Assembly: GCA_026770025.1 (NCBI GenBank)
Contig: JAMXDE010000009.1
Coordinates: forward strand, 838,501 to 902,500
Reading direction: 5' to 3'
From: Craspedostauros australis
Taxonomy: Eukaryota; Bacillariophyta; Bacillariophyceae; Mastogloiales; Achnanthaceae
Length of the DNA: 64,000 nt
The notes under the pieces were generated by a model. The model ran no database searches. It was not told where the DNA came from and saw only the letters and a program-made list of their open reading frames with translations. How positions within the stretch are numbered: position 1 is the stretch's first letter; each line of letters starts with the position of its first letter. Position numbers and translations under genes: made by a program. Below are positions 41,337-52,781 of this stretch, in pieces.

Positions 41337-42413
41337 TCAATCCATGGCCTCGTCGTCGTCGACAGGCTTTCCCAAGGCATTCCTGATGAGTTTCTTCTTC
41401 CGTGCCGTATCTTCGGTCGCCATCCCGATCGCGTACCAGTTGATAAAGTACTGGTGGGCGTACGTCATAAGCAACTGCTCTCCCACATCAATGTCGCGCG
41501 ATGCGTAGAGACCCGCGGATCGGCCATGGCAAAAACCATCGCCGTGCCCATTGCAACTCACGACGTTGATGGTCTCTGGAGACGCCTGATTGAAGAAAAC
41601 GGAGTAGTCCACCTCGACGTTGATGAGCATGTCCCCATTCTCGTCCTCGGTTGCGTACGTCGCGAATATCCACTGATAGAGCATATAGCACGAGTACATC
41701 CTGGGCACGTTCATCACGAAGATTCGGAATTGTGCACCATTCTCGATCATAACGATGTAGTCATAGTTCCAGACCAGCGTGCCGTTCGTTATCCTCTCCT
41801 GCGCGAAGACCCCGCGGTTCATGATCGGATCGACCTCGATGCTGTACTTCACTTGGGCGCCGGTGCCATTTTCTTCGTGGTTGTCCGGCAGCGTCGATTT
41901 GTCCTTGCCGACAGCAAGCTCGTACGCGCGGCGCGCCTTCTTCCAGTCCTCAGCGGTCGGCACCAGCTTGTCGCGTTCCTCCCCGCCCTCGCTGCAGTTC
42001 ATGGCGTACCACACGTCCAGAATGTCGCCGTTGTCGCGATTGATGGTGGCGTTCCACAACCCATCGACGTCCACGAACATTTCTCTCACACCGTTGGCGT
42101 CGCCATCCGTGATCCACGATGATGCATCGATACCGCCGACGTTCTCCGTGCTCGTTTCTTCGGCTGTCACACTCGGTGGCACCGACGGTGGACTTTGCGT
42201 GATCGTCGGTATGTCGAATGTTCCGACCAGATGGCGTTGCAAAAGACCGTATGCGATCGCGATGCACGCCAGAAGCAACAGCGGAATGTATGACCTCCGA
42301 TAGCGCCGCTTGACGACGATGATTCCATGGCCTTTCCCATCCTGCCGTTTCCAACCACGTCGCCCGAAGGACTGGGACGATCGTGGCTTGCCGCGAATTC
42401 GTTTCACGGGCAT
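41337..42413 (-). CDS. membrane-anchored SET-domain-like protein
   Basis: 358 residues from the ATG at 42413; an in-frame ATG at 42488 would add 25 residues. A very basic N-terminus (MPVKRIRGKPRSSQ, KRRYRRS) precedes one transmembrane segment (YIPLLLLACIAIAYGLL), suiting a type II signal anchor. A Pro/Ser linker leads to a domain with DPIMNRGVFAQERITNGTLV, VDYSVFFNQA, CNGHGDGFCHGRSAGLYASR and DIDVGEQLLMTYAHQYFINW. Order and spacing match a SET domain: G-x-G/RGVFA strand, the N-[HQ]-x region and the GEQLLMTY strand. The substrate-loop NHSC motif is replaced by FNQASPE, so catalysis is uncertain. Several Asn-x-Thr/Ser sites (NATI, NCSE, NGTG, NGTL) suit a lumenal domain, an unusual location for a SET fold. 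Similar in type to, but not a close copy of, the other SET protein in the window. Confidence 0.7.
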   Translation of the reverse strand: MPVKRIRGKPRSSQSFGRRGWKRQDGKGHGIIVVKRRYRRSYIPLLLLACIAIAYGLLQRHLVGTFDIPTITQSPPSVPPSVTAEETSTENVGGIDASSWITDGDANGVREMFVDVDGLWNATINRDNGDILDVWYAMNCSEGGEERDKLVPTAEDWKKARRAYELAVGKDKSTLPDNHEENGTGAQVKYSIEVDPIMNRGVFAQERITNGTLVWNYDYIVMIENGAQFRIFVMNVPRMYSCYMLYQWIFATYATEDENGDMLINVEVDYSVFFNQASPETINVVSCNGHGDGFCHGRSAGLYASRDIDVGEQLLMTYAHQYFINWYAIGMATEDTARKKKLIRNALGKPVDDDEAMD

Positions 42414-43121
42414 CCTGAGACAGTTCGCCTGTGTCCTCGTACTCCTCGTAGAGTATGGTATCCGTGGCGCAGATTCTCGTGCATGCAATTAATGGGTGGA
42501 TGGATGGATGGATGGATTAATGACCAAAGGAGGTTGACTGGGAATCAATCAGCGCCTTGCCTGTTCCATCAATTGCTTGGATTGTTCCTTTGTGCTGCTC
42601 CTGTGGTGAGATGCTTGGCGCCTCCCATGTTGTGCGTGGAAACATCTTGCCATGCTTTGTGATCCCAACTGCGACCAATCAGTTCGCCACTTCGGTGAGA
42701 ACTCCGCACAAAGACTGCACAGGCTTGACCCAGTCAATTATTGCACAAACACGAATGGAATGCCAACAAGATTCGATGATTGGCTAAGACACAACCGCAC
42801 GGAATAATTGTCTTGTCGTATCAGCATGGTCATCATGCTCGACTCTACTACACATGGTACCAATAGTTCAATAGTTCAAGAGTTCGACAGTCCAATGGTT
42901 GTACATACTCTAGCTCGTTTGGTATTCTAATAGTGTTTGGATGCAAGGTTGGATCCACGTGTGATGATTTGAGCTGTCCAAACCAATTGCACTCAAGGTC
43001 TGCGTCCGTATGCAGTTGATCACATGCTCGCAGGGAGTCTTCGTGCTCGCATTTGTGATGGCAGTTGGCCTGACTAGATTACCATACATACTCCACATGT
43101 GCATGCCGTATTGTCGGACTC
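42414..43121. other. intergenic region
   Basis: Upstream of the SET-like gene and downstream of EPL1. A GGATG run lies at about 42496-42516. No gene seen. Confidence 0.5.
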
Positions 43122-45745
43122 TCACAGTGGACCGATGGAGTATCGTTCTTCGCCCCACATCTGATCGTCTGTGTTGAGCCAGTCATCCATCTTGACGATC
43201 GCGACATCCCCGTCATTCTCGTCGCCGTCCGTCGTCATCATCACCGGCTTTCCAATGCGAGCATAATCTTCCTCCAAGGCTTCCATGCAGATCTGCTCCA
43301 CCTTGTGGTTGATGGCATGACGATCCAACGGTTCTGGCAGCAAGTCCAACAGCCGATGCCTTGGCTTTTGCGATCGCATCAACCCCATACCCGCCGTGTA
43401 CACTGTCGGAGGTGCGGCCCCCTCCACTGTTCGCACGAACTGAGGCATCCGGTCGATACAAATCCGCCCACCCCGGCCAACGCGAGGCCTGTGTCGGAAC
43501 CGATTGGTCGGCAACGGCCTGGCGTTGTCGTAGGTGGGTACGTGCGGCACGGCGTCGTCCCAGGACGTGACATAGGACTGACGAGTTGGAAGTGGTTGCA
43601 GGAAGTTGGGCGCCGGTTCGCCGTGATTCTGGCCTGCGATGATCATGGGGGCAGGACCGTTGGCGTCGCTTGGGGCGCTCGCCTTCGCTTCGGCAACTTC
43701 ACCAAAGTCAACCTGATTGTCAACCAGTGCATCCTCCGCATCGTCGACGCTGGCCTGTCTGTTCTGCCACCCCTCCGCGTCAAAATAAGTTTTGACCTGC
43801 ATGGCTTCATCCACCTTGTCCTTCTCCAGGCGCGTTGATTTGCGAGGCTGACCGCTCGTGTCGATGGCATCGTAAAGCGACTGTTGGAACCACTCCTTGC
43901 ACAGAACGACCGTCGATCTGTGGATCTGCTCCCTGCGCTTGACGAGGGCCATCATTAGTCGCAGCTGCTCAAAATCCTGTCGCAGCTGCTTGAGTTTGCG
44001 GTAGGCATCCATGTCATTCTGGCGCTTCTTGCGGAGCTTGTACTTTTCCTTTTCGCGCGGGCGGAAGACCAGGTGCGGGTTGGTGTCATCGGCGGACGTG
44101 ATGGGCCAGAAGCGGCGCAGCAGAGGCCGTTTGAGCTTGGATCGTTTTTGGATCCAGTAATTGTAGATGTCCGTGAGGACTTGCTTGACAGTGACAACGC
44201 CCGCCTTGGCTTTGAGCGGGTACATTCGGTACAGGTCAGGGATTCGCTTTGAAATGAGAGCGTCGGCCTGATCCAAGGTGATGATCGCATCAAAGCCGGT
44301 TGCCTTTTCCATCGTGTCGAACATGATCTCCAAGTATCGGATAGGTAACCGTCGGGTTGGTGGTGGAGGGGGTTGTAGTTGTGCTTGTGCTGCTGATTGA
44401 TGCTGACGATGACGATGTTGGTTTGTTGCGGCACCGACTTGGCTGTATGCGCTTGCAGTGCCGCTGGCATTGCTCCTCGTTTTGAGTGTGGCAGCTGCAA
44501 CATTTGTTGGTTTCGCTGATAAGACAACTGATGACGATGACGGTGTTGTTGCGGCTGCTGTTGCCGTTGATATCGTCGCAGTTGCTGTAGTTGCTTTCGG
44601 TGCTTCAGCATGTGCTGCTGTAGTAGTTGTTGTTGTTGTTGCAGCACTGTCGCTGGTAGTAGCCAGCTGCGGTGCACTTGGTGCAGGTGCTTGTACCGTT
44701 GCTGTTAATGATGATGATAGTGATAGCGATGGCGCTGCGGCTGTTCCTGTCGTCCCTGTTATCGTCGGTGCCGATGCTGCCGTTGTGGGAAGCGAGCCTG
44801 GCATCAAAGGGGCAGACTTCTTGGACTCATCTCCCGCTATCGTCGTGCCCAGTCCTGTCCGTGCCACTGTCCCTGTCCCTGTCCCTGGTACCGTTGGTGT
44901 GGTTGTCGAGATTGGTGCTGAGAGAGACGCTGGAAGTGATTTGGATTGCTTGATTGCTGCGGTACCCGCAGGTCGCTGGGCGCCACCAAACTTGGTGTTC
45001 TGTGCGAGCCACGCCTCATCCTCTTCGTCCACTACGTACTCGAGGATGGTGTCGAGGTCATGCTTGGTTTGGCGGTGATGTCGAACGTAGGAAAGCTTGA
45101 TGTCGTAGTTGTCAGGAACATCTCTCGAGTAGGCATCGACATTCTTGATCTTCGGCACAGGGATATCGTCCTTGGGCTTTGGCTTTGCGAGAGGTGTCTG
45201 TGATGTTTGGCATCATCGAGTGGAGTGTGTCCGTACTTGTATGTGTTTGTATTTGTGTGTGTGGCAGAGTGCGCACGATAAGAATGTGAGGATACCGTTC
45301 CGTGGTGTGCTATTGGCACGCTACAAGTCACAAACAGGCTCCCACCAGTTTCGCAAGTTTTCCAAGTATCGCGCACTCGTCTTCTCGACTCCGTTTGGTG
45401 ATTGTGTCTGTCGTTTTTGTGAGGGCGCGATTGGACAAAAGGGGGGAGCACGATCAGGCAGACTCGGAACCGCTCCGACAAGACCAAGCCAAGGGAGCAA
45501 GACCAACCAACGCACAAGCAAGGACAAACAGACAAGGGGGACGGAGATGGTCAGCAACCCCCTGGAGCCAACCAACGAACGAACGAGCTTACCGCTGCAG
45601 TCAGCGCGGCCTCTCCAAGATCGCTGATGGTCTTGACAGATCCAGTGGCATCTTCGTAGCTGATGGCGTCCGTGGACCGTCGGATGATCGCCACCTTCTT
45701 GTAGACATTCAGTGCCGTAACACCTTGCAACGACGGCGGTGCCAT
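43122..45745 (-). CDS. EPL1: Enhancer of polycomb-like protein (EPL1, NuA4/TIP60 complex)
   Basis: Two exons, 45745-45593 and 45197-43122 in transcript order, phase 0, 742 residues. EPL1 joins the Esa1/Tip60 acetyltransferase module to the rest of NuA4 and guides histone H4/H2A acetylation in the nucleus. Exon 1 gives MAPPSLQGVTALNVYKKVAI and ISYEDATGSVKTISDLGEAA. Exon 2 starts TPLAKPKPKDDIPVPKIKN, matching the family's IPVP segment, and continues to YVVDEEDEAWLAQN. After an Ala/Thr-rich insertion (about 120-300) the conserved block resumes: RYLEIMFDTMEKATG, VKQVLTDIYNYWIQKRSK, NPHLVFRPREKEKYKLRKKR, NDMDAYRKLKQLRQDFEQLR and VKRREQIHRSTVVL. The C-terminal region carries RPRVGRGGRICIDR and ends DQMWGEERYSIGPL. 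The insertion is larger than in yeast or animals. Confidence 0.9.
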
Positions 45746-46441
45746 CGTATCGTTCTGTCGCGATTGCTTCTCGTTGGTGTTCGCTGTCGTCTCGGTGTCA
45801 GCCGTAATTGGGACCCCTCGTGGCTGGTTGTCGTGTGTTGGTGCAGTATCTTGGTGCAGTATCTTGGTTGTGCGTTTGGCGCCAACTGATGCGTGTTGTT
45901 GTTGCTGTTGGTGGTTTGGGGTGTTGTTGGTGAGAACAACGAAAGGCGACTGCGCGGTTGCGTACAGCGAAAGTGGTCGCGAGCGGTCAATTTTGGGATT
46001 TCGAAGCACTTCCGCCCCCAAATTTCGCTCCACAGTTCGTATATGATGGTTTGTTTATGGTTAAATGTCTCATAAGTGTCTTCAATTGTGTCACATTCGA
46101 CTGTGAGAATTCGTGCCCCCGAAAAAACAACTCCGCACGACACCCAAAAACACGATACAAAAAGACGACTCATGGCATTGCGACACACCACGCACATTTG
46201 GTTGTTCGAACGTGGGGGCGGAAGCAAGTCGCCACCCTCATCGCACCAAGAATCGAAAGGGAAGGACACAAACAAGTGCGATCGAAAAGGCTGCTTCCGC
46301 ATTCGCACAATCACCTCCGGCTGCGCGGAGGCGTGAGACTTGTACCAGCACTGTATGGTAATCCATCGACTTGATGTCTCAACCATTCATACCCACTAGT
46401 ATCTGTAGATAACGAATACAACTGAGCAGATTCGACCAGAG
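45746..46441. promoter_or_regulatory. divergent promoter region of EPL1 and the K+ channel
   Basis: A 696-bp gap between the start codons of two divergently transcribed genes. No TATA box or operator can be assigned with confidence. Confidence 0.45.
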
Positions 46442-49400
46442 ATGGAGCAAGAAGGAACTGAAGAAGCCGCCGCGACCATTGCCACTCCGCAGATGGTTGA
46501 GGAGGAGGAGAATGGTGCGATGGACGATGGTGGAGATGGGAGACACGCTGCTAACAATACTGCCGCGAACACCAGCGCCGCCGCTAGCATCTCCACCGAC
46601 GGAAATGACGCTCGTGCGCCATCAGCAGACGCGCAGAATGACGGATTGAACGGCAACGGATCCACGCCGGAGGCAGCAGTAGCTCTCTCCCCACGCTTGG
46701 ATGCGGCGGATGGATGGGGTTCTGAGCAGAAGGAGGAGGAAGATGGACACGCCAATGTCGCGTCGGACAGCGTCGCAACCCACCATGTGTCCACATCGAT
46801 GGAGAAAGTTAGCGACAATGGCAACGGTGGCGCAGCTACTGCTTCTGCAACAGCCGTTGCAACAGCTGCCGCGAGTGTGGGTGGCTCCGCGAGCATGACT
46901 CCCGTGAGATCGAACATGTCAACGAGCATCTTGAAGTCTGCTGATGCGGCTCCATCCATCCCAGAGGAGGCAGCCTTGCGCCGAGAGCAATCCAGCGGTG
47001 ATTCTGAGTACCGTGATGAAGATTTCATCTTTTCGTTGGTTGAACGTGGCGTCTCATTCAGGTCGTTCACCGATGAAAGTGCGATGGATTCTGCGACAAC
47101 CAGCCAGCGATCAGCATCAGACATCGACCGCGGAAGTCTGCGGGCAAGTTCCACCTTGGATGAGGATGAGGATGACGAACACCATGAGACTCAGCAAGAG
47201 AAGGAGGAGATCGAAGCGATGCTTAACAAGCTTGATCAGCAGGAGAGGCGATCGTTCAGAGGACGCCAATCGTTGAGACAAACTCCACCAAGGCGAGCTT
47301 CCAAGTACCACGTACATGACAGGAATCGGAGAGTCTCGCTGACGACCGATTTGGAAACTGGCAAGGCAGGCGGAGGCATGCGACTGCATGAGGCGAAGGT
47401 AAGTCCATCACACTGCATTGGTGTGGTCGGAGTGTCAATATGGTGAATGAATATGCTCCACTGTGGTATGTGGAATGTGGTATGTGGAATGTGGTATGCT
47501 GTGCTACTCCCTCATCTGATCTACCTCGCACACAGAAATGTAGGACGCAGAAGCAGCGGAGTTTCAATCAACATGTATCACAGCATGCAGCGTATCATCA
47601 GAGTCCATGTTTGAAGGAATCTCGACATGATGGGTCTGCCGCAAGCTCACGTATCTCTCGTCGTGCTCCTAAACATCTTCGCATTGTTCATTGGTCATTA
47701 TTCATTGATCATTGGTAAACTCAATGTGCGTCTCACCGTGCATCTTCCTCCAATCTCCACGCAACACAATGCACGGCACACGCACATTCTCGTTGATGCA
47801 ATCGGGAACTGCATTGCTTTCGTATTCGCAGGTCCGTTCCGTTTCCGGCTGTCAACCACAAAACGAGTTGAAGAGAAGAAGGCGGACATTTCAGAAGACG
47901 TTCACGTCAATCAAGCAACGGGTGATGGGTGAGGAATCAGACGAAGACATGGATGAAGGGAGCTTGTCCAACACATCCGTCCGAGGGAGGCTGGTGGTGT
48001 CCAGTTCACAGATCGTCGAATCTGATGCCAACGCAGCCAACGAGAAGGAGCGAAGCAACAGAGACGTGGAGTACTTTGAGGAGAAAAAGAGAACGAAAAC
48101 CCAGTACACGCTCAAGGCGAAGCAGGTGAGTTCACAGCAGCAGCACATTTTGGGCCAAGTAGTTTTTCATCGAGCTCTCTCCAACCTGCTACCATCGAAT
48201 TCAACCGCGTGGTTCATGCCATCTTGGATCATCGATGCACACAGCACTGATGCAAGCCTGCATACATGCGTACATGAACAACTTCAATCTGACTTTCTCC
48301 GTCTACGATTTCCTCTTTTCATTCTCATTGGTATGTTGGGTGCGCATCCCATCAACGCTTGCATCATGTCGGCAATCACAATAACAATGACAATAACGGC
48401 GGTGGCAGACTATCGCATCGTCAAGAGGACCGTTTGGTCAGCATGTCATGTATGAAGTCTCCACGCTCGCACCCGAGGAGAAGGGTTGCGGATTGAGCGG
48501 AGTCAGACCCAACAGGCTGGTGCATTCGTACCTCAACTGGGCCTTTCGAGAGACCTTCGTGAAGGTATTCCTCAGCGCGGCCATCATCTTTTTCACGTTG
48601 ACAGGTGCCTTCGCTCTTCTCATCTTCGCGAGCGGCAGCAACAAGCCGCAATGCATCCACGTCAATGGCGCGCAGTTTGGCGAAACGGGAGCAGACTTCA
48701 TGGATGCGTACGCGCTCAGCTGGACGACCTTCTCCACTGTGGTGAGTTGTCCATTAACTCATCGCCAAACTCTCATGTTGACGAGTACTCTATTTCAAGT
48801 GCTGCGAGTTTTCTATGTGCTCAATCGCTGGCCACAACTCACGCCATCATACGTGGGCTACATGCATGACACAACTCCTTTCCATTCGCCTCTTTGTCTC
48901 TCTCTCTCCCTCTCGGATCATCACATTCCACAGGGCTACGGTCTCGTGTATCCATCGACATCGTCGGTGCATTCGGACGTCCATGAATGCACAGGGATCA
49001 CAATTCTGGCAACGTTGGAATCTTTTGTCGGGATCTTGTATGCCAGCTTCTGCGGCGCCATCATGTTTGCCAAGGTCACACGAATTGCATCGTTTGCTCA
49101 AGTTACATTCAGCGACCCCATCGTGATTCGGTTCGGACCAGGCATTGCGGTAGAAGACGAAGAAGAGGAGGATGCAACCAAAAAAGGTGCAGCCGCAAAC
49201 AAAGCTGCCATCAACACCATCATTAACGGCATGAGCAACAATGACAACGGCGACAGTCAGAGTGGCAGCGATCCAACGAACAGCAGCAACGGTAATGGTA
49301 GCGGTAGTGGCAATGGTGATGGTAGTGGCAGCAATGGTGATGGCAGCAACGCCAAACCTAACTCGTATCGCAGTCCTACCACGAGTTCCATGTCTCGCAA

Positions 49401-50247
49401 CGAAACTCCTCTCAGGTCCAGCTCGAGTCCGGGTGGAGCACGCATATCGCTATCGAGATTGAGCCAGCTGCCGTGTCCGTTGTTGGAATTCCGGGTTGTG
49501 AATCGATTGGCGGGACAGCTGGGTGGCGAGATCATCGATGCGTCCATGAACATCGTCGCGAGCATCGACGAGAACCAGGCGGATGCGATGGTGAAGACCA
49601 ACAAGGTCCGGCGGAGAGGCGGCAAGAAGGGCAAACGCCGTCGACGGGTGGATAAACGTCGTCGATCTTCCGCCAACTACAATGCACCAAGCACACGGTC
49701 CTACGACCGAGTGGCAAAGTCTGTTCGCGGGATGTTCGCCACGTCCGTGGACCAAGGCCGGACGCAGGCCATCGTGGAGGATCCAACAGGAAAGGTGGTG
49801 CCGAAGCGAGTGTTTGCGAAGCTGGATATCGATTCCGCGGAGCATCCGTTCTTCAAACGCCTGTGGCTGGTGCGTCACGTGCTGGATGAGAATTCACCGT
49901 TGCTGAAGAAGCAGGCGCGCGAGCTGGTGCGACTGAACGGAGGACACTGGCCGAAGGAGCTCAACAGCGCCGAAGGCGTACGTGCCTCCGTCGACTTCGA
50001 CCAGATCCTCGTGAGCCTCTCCGGCACATCCAACGTCGATGCCAACTCCGTCTACGCTCAGAAGGCGTACGATTACGTGGACATTTGCGTCGGGTACCGA
50101 TTTTGTAACATCCTGTTCCGCAACGAGGATGGGACTTTGGGCGTGGATCAAAGCCTGTTGAACGATGTGACAGAACAGCTCGGTGGCGGCGGTGAGATTC
50201 TGACGGAGAACGCAGGCAAGCACCATGGCGACATCTTCGTGCTGTAG
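46442..50247 (+). CDS. inward-rectifier (Kir/IRK)-type potassium channel with long N-terminus
   Basis: Four exons, 46442-47398, 47832-48125, 48409-48741 and 48934-50247, all phase 0, 965 residues. The pore unit is TM1 (about 468-492), a P-loop SWTTFSTV|GYGLVYP with TVGYG at 527-531, and TM2 (about 548-575) with ILATLESFVGILYASFCGAI. The cytoplasmic part follows the IRK plan: VTFSDPIVIRFGPG, a 100-residue Gly/Ser/Asn insertion, PLLEFRVVNRLAGQLGGEII, then FAKLDIDSAEHPFFKRLWLV, HVLDENSPLLKK and a final YDYVDICVGYRF near the C-terminus. The channel should pass K+ across the plasma or an internal membrane. The N-terminal 417 residues are acidic, disordered and unlike animal Kir (about 60-80 residues). 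Two features stand out: the third intron (48742-48933) falls between Val528 and Gly529 of the filter, and it is 192 bp without an in-frame stop. Confidence 0.9.
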
Positions 50248-51140
50248 ACAGGCAATTCCCACATGCCCCACCTGTAGTCGTGTAACAGTTGCGAGTGCGT
50301 TCGGTGTCAACTGGAGATTCTTGGAGAAGTCACGGTCGAAAGGACTTGCCTGGCAGGACAGCAAACCGGCTGTCTGGTTGGCTGGCGGATGATTCGAGAG
50401 GCCATGGCAATCGTACCGCACCTATGTGCCGCCCAGATGGAGGATCCTTTCGCACACCAATAGTTTGAGAGACCAAGATGCACAAGTAATATATTATTAT
50501 ATGTTAGAATACATGACCAACACAGAGTTGAGTATCAGAATGTCCTTACCAATCGTTCCCCTTTCTATGCTTGCCATCCACCGATCCACAATGAGTGCAA
50601 TGATCACGAGCAACACTGATGTGACCAAACAAATGTACGCTCATGGGTGCGTGTCTGTCAGTTCCAGCCATTCCGTCTACTCTCCCGAGTAGAACAGTCT
50701 AGGAGGCTGCTTTAGTGTTTGTAAGCGACTAAGCATGTGCACATTGCTCAACCCAGTCCAATCACACTTCGAGAAAACACCCGAAGAACCAGTCCCGTTT
50801 TGGATCGTGTTGATTCGCAGATGTTCGCTTCGAACATCACGAAAGTCACAACAGCCAATGGACGCATGGTTGATGCGAACCTCCTTGTCACGCGGCATCG
50901 GCAACGCGCGCGTTCTGGTGTCCGAAGCCAGCCTTCTCATCCAGCGCTTTGGTCGTGTGCTGAAGAGAACAGCAAGGACGACTGAGAGGACGAGACAGCA
51001 GCAGAGAAGCATCCTTCGCCTCTCGGAAGGTCACGAAACACGAGAACGCAATCAGTGAACACACAGAGCAAGAAGACGGATCCATTGCCTCCGTGCGGAA
51101 CCAGCACTCATCCCATCGTCGCTGCCAAGCTCATTCAATC
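50248..51140. other. intergenic region
   Basis: Between two plus-strand genes. No coding signal beyond short overlapping frames. Confidence 0.5.
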
Positions 51141-51894
51141 ATGAGAACAGAGCGCAGCTCCTCACAATCCATCAGCACCGAATCGGATCCGCTACTACGC
51201 TCGAGGACAGGCAACATGCCACGCAACAGCATGGAGAACAACAGGCAGCAATCGTACCGCCCGGACGACAACAAGCAGGATGCTCTGACGTTCGAGACCT
51301 GGGATGCCACGGAGCTGGCCTCCTACTTGGACAAGGCAGGCGTGGGCGAGTACGGCGAGATGTTCATCGCGCACAGGATCACGGGACGTCTGGCCCACAA
51401 CCTCACCGACATGGACCTGCGCGAGATGGGCATCAACATCGTCGGAGATCGTCTGCGCATCAAGGCCCTCATCTCCAACCTGGGACGCAAGGCGCGCTTC
51501 GACACCCGCATGAAGGTCCTTTGGGAGGATGAGGAGCGGATCTACTTCAGCGACGCCCAGAAGGCCGTCTACACCTGCTTCGGGTGCTGCCCGGTCGATC
51601 CCTCCGTCTACAAGCTCAGCCACAACCACCTGCGAATCAAGAAGGTGTCGCCGAGCCGCTGCGGCCCGATCCAGCTCTGCTGCTGCCACGAATACAGCAT
51701 CAACAGCATTGACTTGAGCCAGATCGATGATGTGGATGTCCTCGGAGAGCCGGCCCCGTGCTGCGTCCGCGTGTGCTGTAAGTTCAGTGCTTTTGTTGTC
51801 CTCCTTCGCATTGCTCACGTCCACGCGAGTACGCAAGTTGCTGTTGCTGTTGCTGTGTCTGCCATCATATAATATCTCGTATTGGCCTCGCTCA

Positions 51895-51928
<34 letters not shown>

Positions 51929-52240
51929 GTTCTTTCGCTCTTGTCCGCTATTTTCATTTGCGTTCCTCCTCTGGTCAATCCATCTTCCACTTCAACCTCA
52001 TTGCCTGTCCAATTTGCTTCAACTTCGCGCCCTTCGAAATGCACAACACCTTCTTCTTGTCCGAACATGGCACGAATGACAACAGGCTGCGCACCTGGAA
52101 GAGACTTGATCGAGATCCGAACGAAGATCGCACCGGACGACACCAAGGTGGTGCTCGTTGTCAAGCAAGGAGAGGGCGAACGAGTGTCTGCGATCCTCAT
52201 GAACCAAATTGAGGATGCCCAGGTCATCGAACGTGATTAA
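51141..52240 (+). CDS. SAM-domain protein with PH-like Cys-rich domain
   Basis: Two exons, 51141-51777 and 52086-52240, 263 residues; the split Cys codon (T|GC) and the sites GTAAGT...CAACAG fit. A Ser-rich N-terminus holds TESDPLL, an acidic dileucine sorting motif. A SAM domain spans about 50-116 (WDATELASYLDKAGVGEYGE, HRITGRLAHNLTDMDLREMG, RLRIKALISNLGR). A PH-like domain follows, about 128-255: VYTCFGCCPVDPSVYKLS, HLRIKKVSPSRCGPIQLCCC, INSIDLSQIDDVDVLG, PCCVRVCCCAPGRDLIEIRT and VVLVVKQGEGERVSAILMNQ. The Cys clusters sit in the strand loops and could be lipidated or bind metal. A membrane-associated scaffold is inferred. The intron carries a CT microsatellite (about 51898-51925). Confidence 0.78.
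51898..51925. repeat. (CT)n microsatellite in intron
   Basis: Uninterrupted TC dinucleotides inside the only intron of the SAM/PH-like gene. Confidence 0.9.
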
Positions 52241-52781
52241 AGTTGAGTAAATGGCAATGTGTGAATATGTTGGTGCCAACGTTGAGTGGTGGTCAGAGCA
52301 ACACCGAGCGTTCCAACAAGGGCCACACTGTGCGAGTATTAGTACTACATGTGTGCCATGGCACCATCGGACACCTGTGAAGTAAGGCACCCGCATGGTA
52401 TGTCAGCCATTCCATGCATCGCTTCGTGCACCAGAGCACGTGGCAACGATCAACTCCCACACGACCGAAGCTGTCGGCGCCGTGTGAATTCAAATTAACG
52501 AGGAGTGGCGTTGTCCTTGGGCTGCTACAAGCGGTGGATTGGAGGAATGAACCATCACTCAACCAGTATTGTATGAGTACATCTCAACGAACTGTGAGGC
52601 AGCATAATAGTAACGTACCAGCAGCATAGGTATTATAGTACAGAAGAGTAGTAGTACATCATTTCACTCGCCGTTAGTCGCACTCTGGATGCTCTATCTT
52701 TATCTGAGTACCATACATCTTCTCATGTGCCAGAGTGTACCTCATCAGCAATACCAGTTCAATCATTTTATAGAATACGAG
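52241..52781. other. convergent intergenic region
   Basis: 541 bp between the stop codons of the SAM/PH-like gene and the multipass membrane protein gene. Nothing recognisable. Confidence 0.55.
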
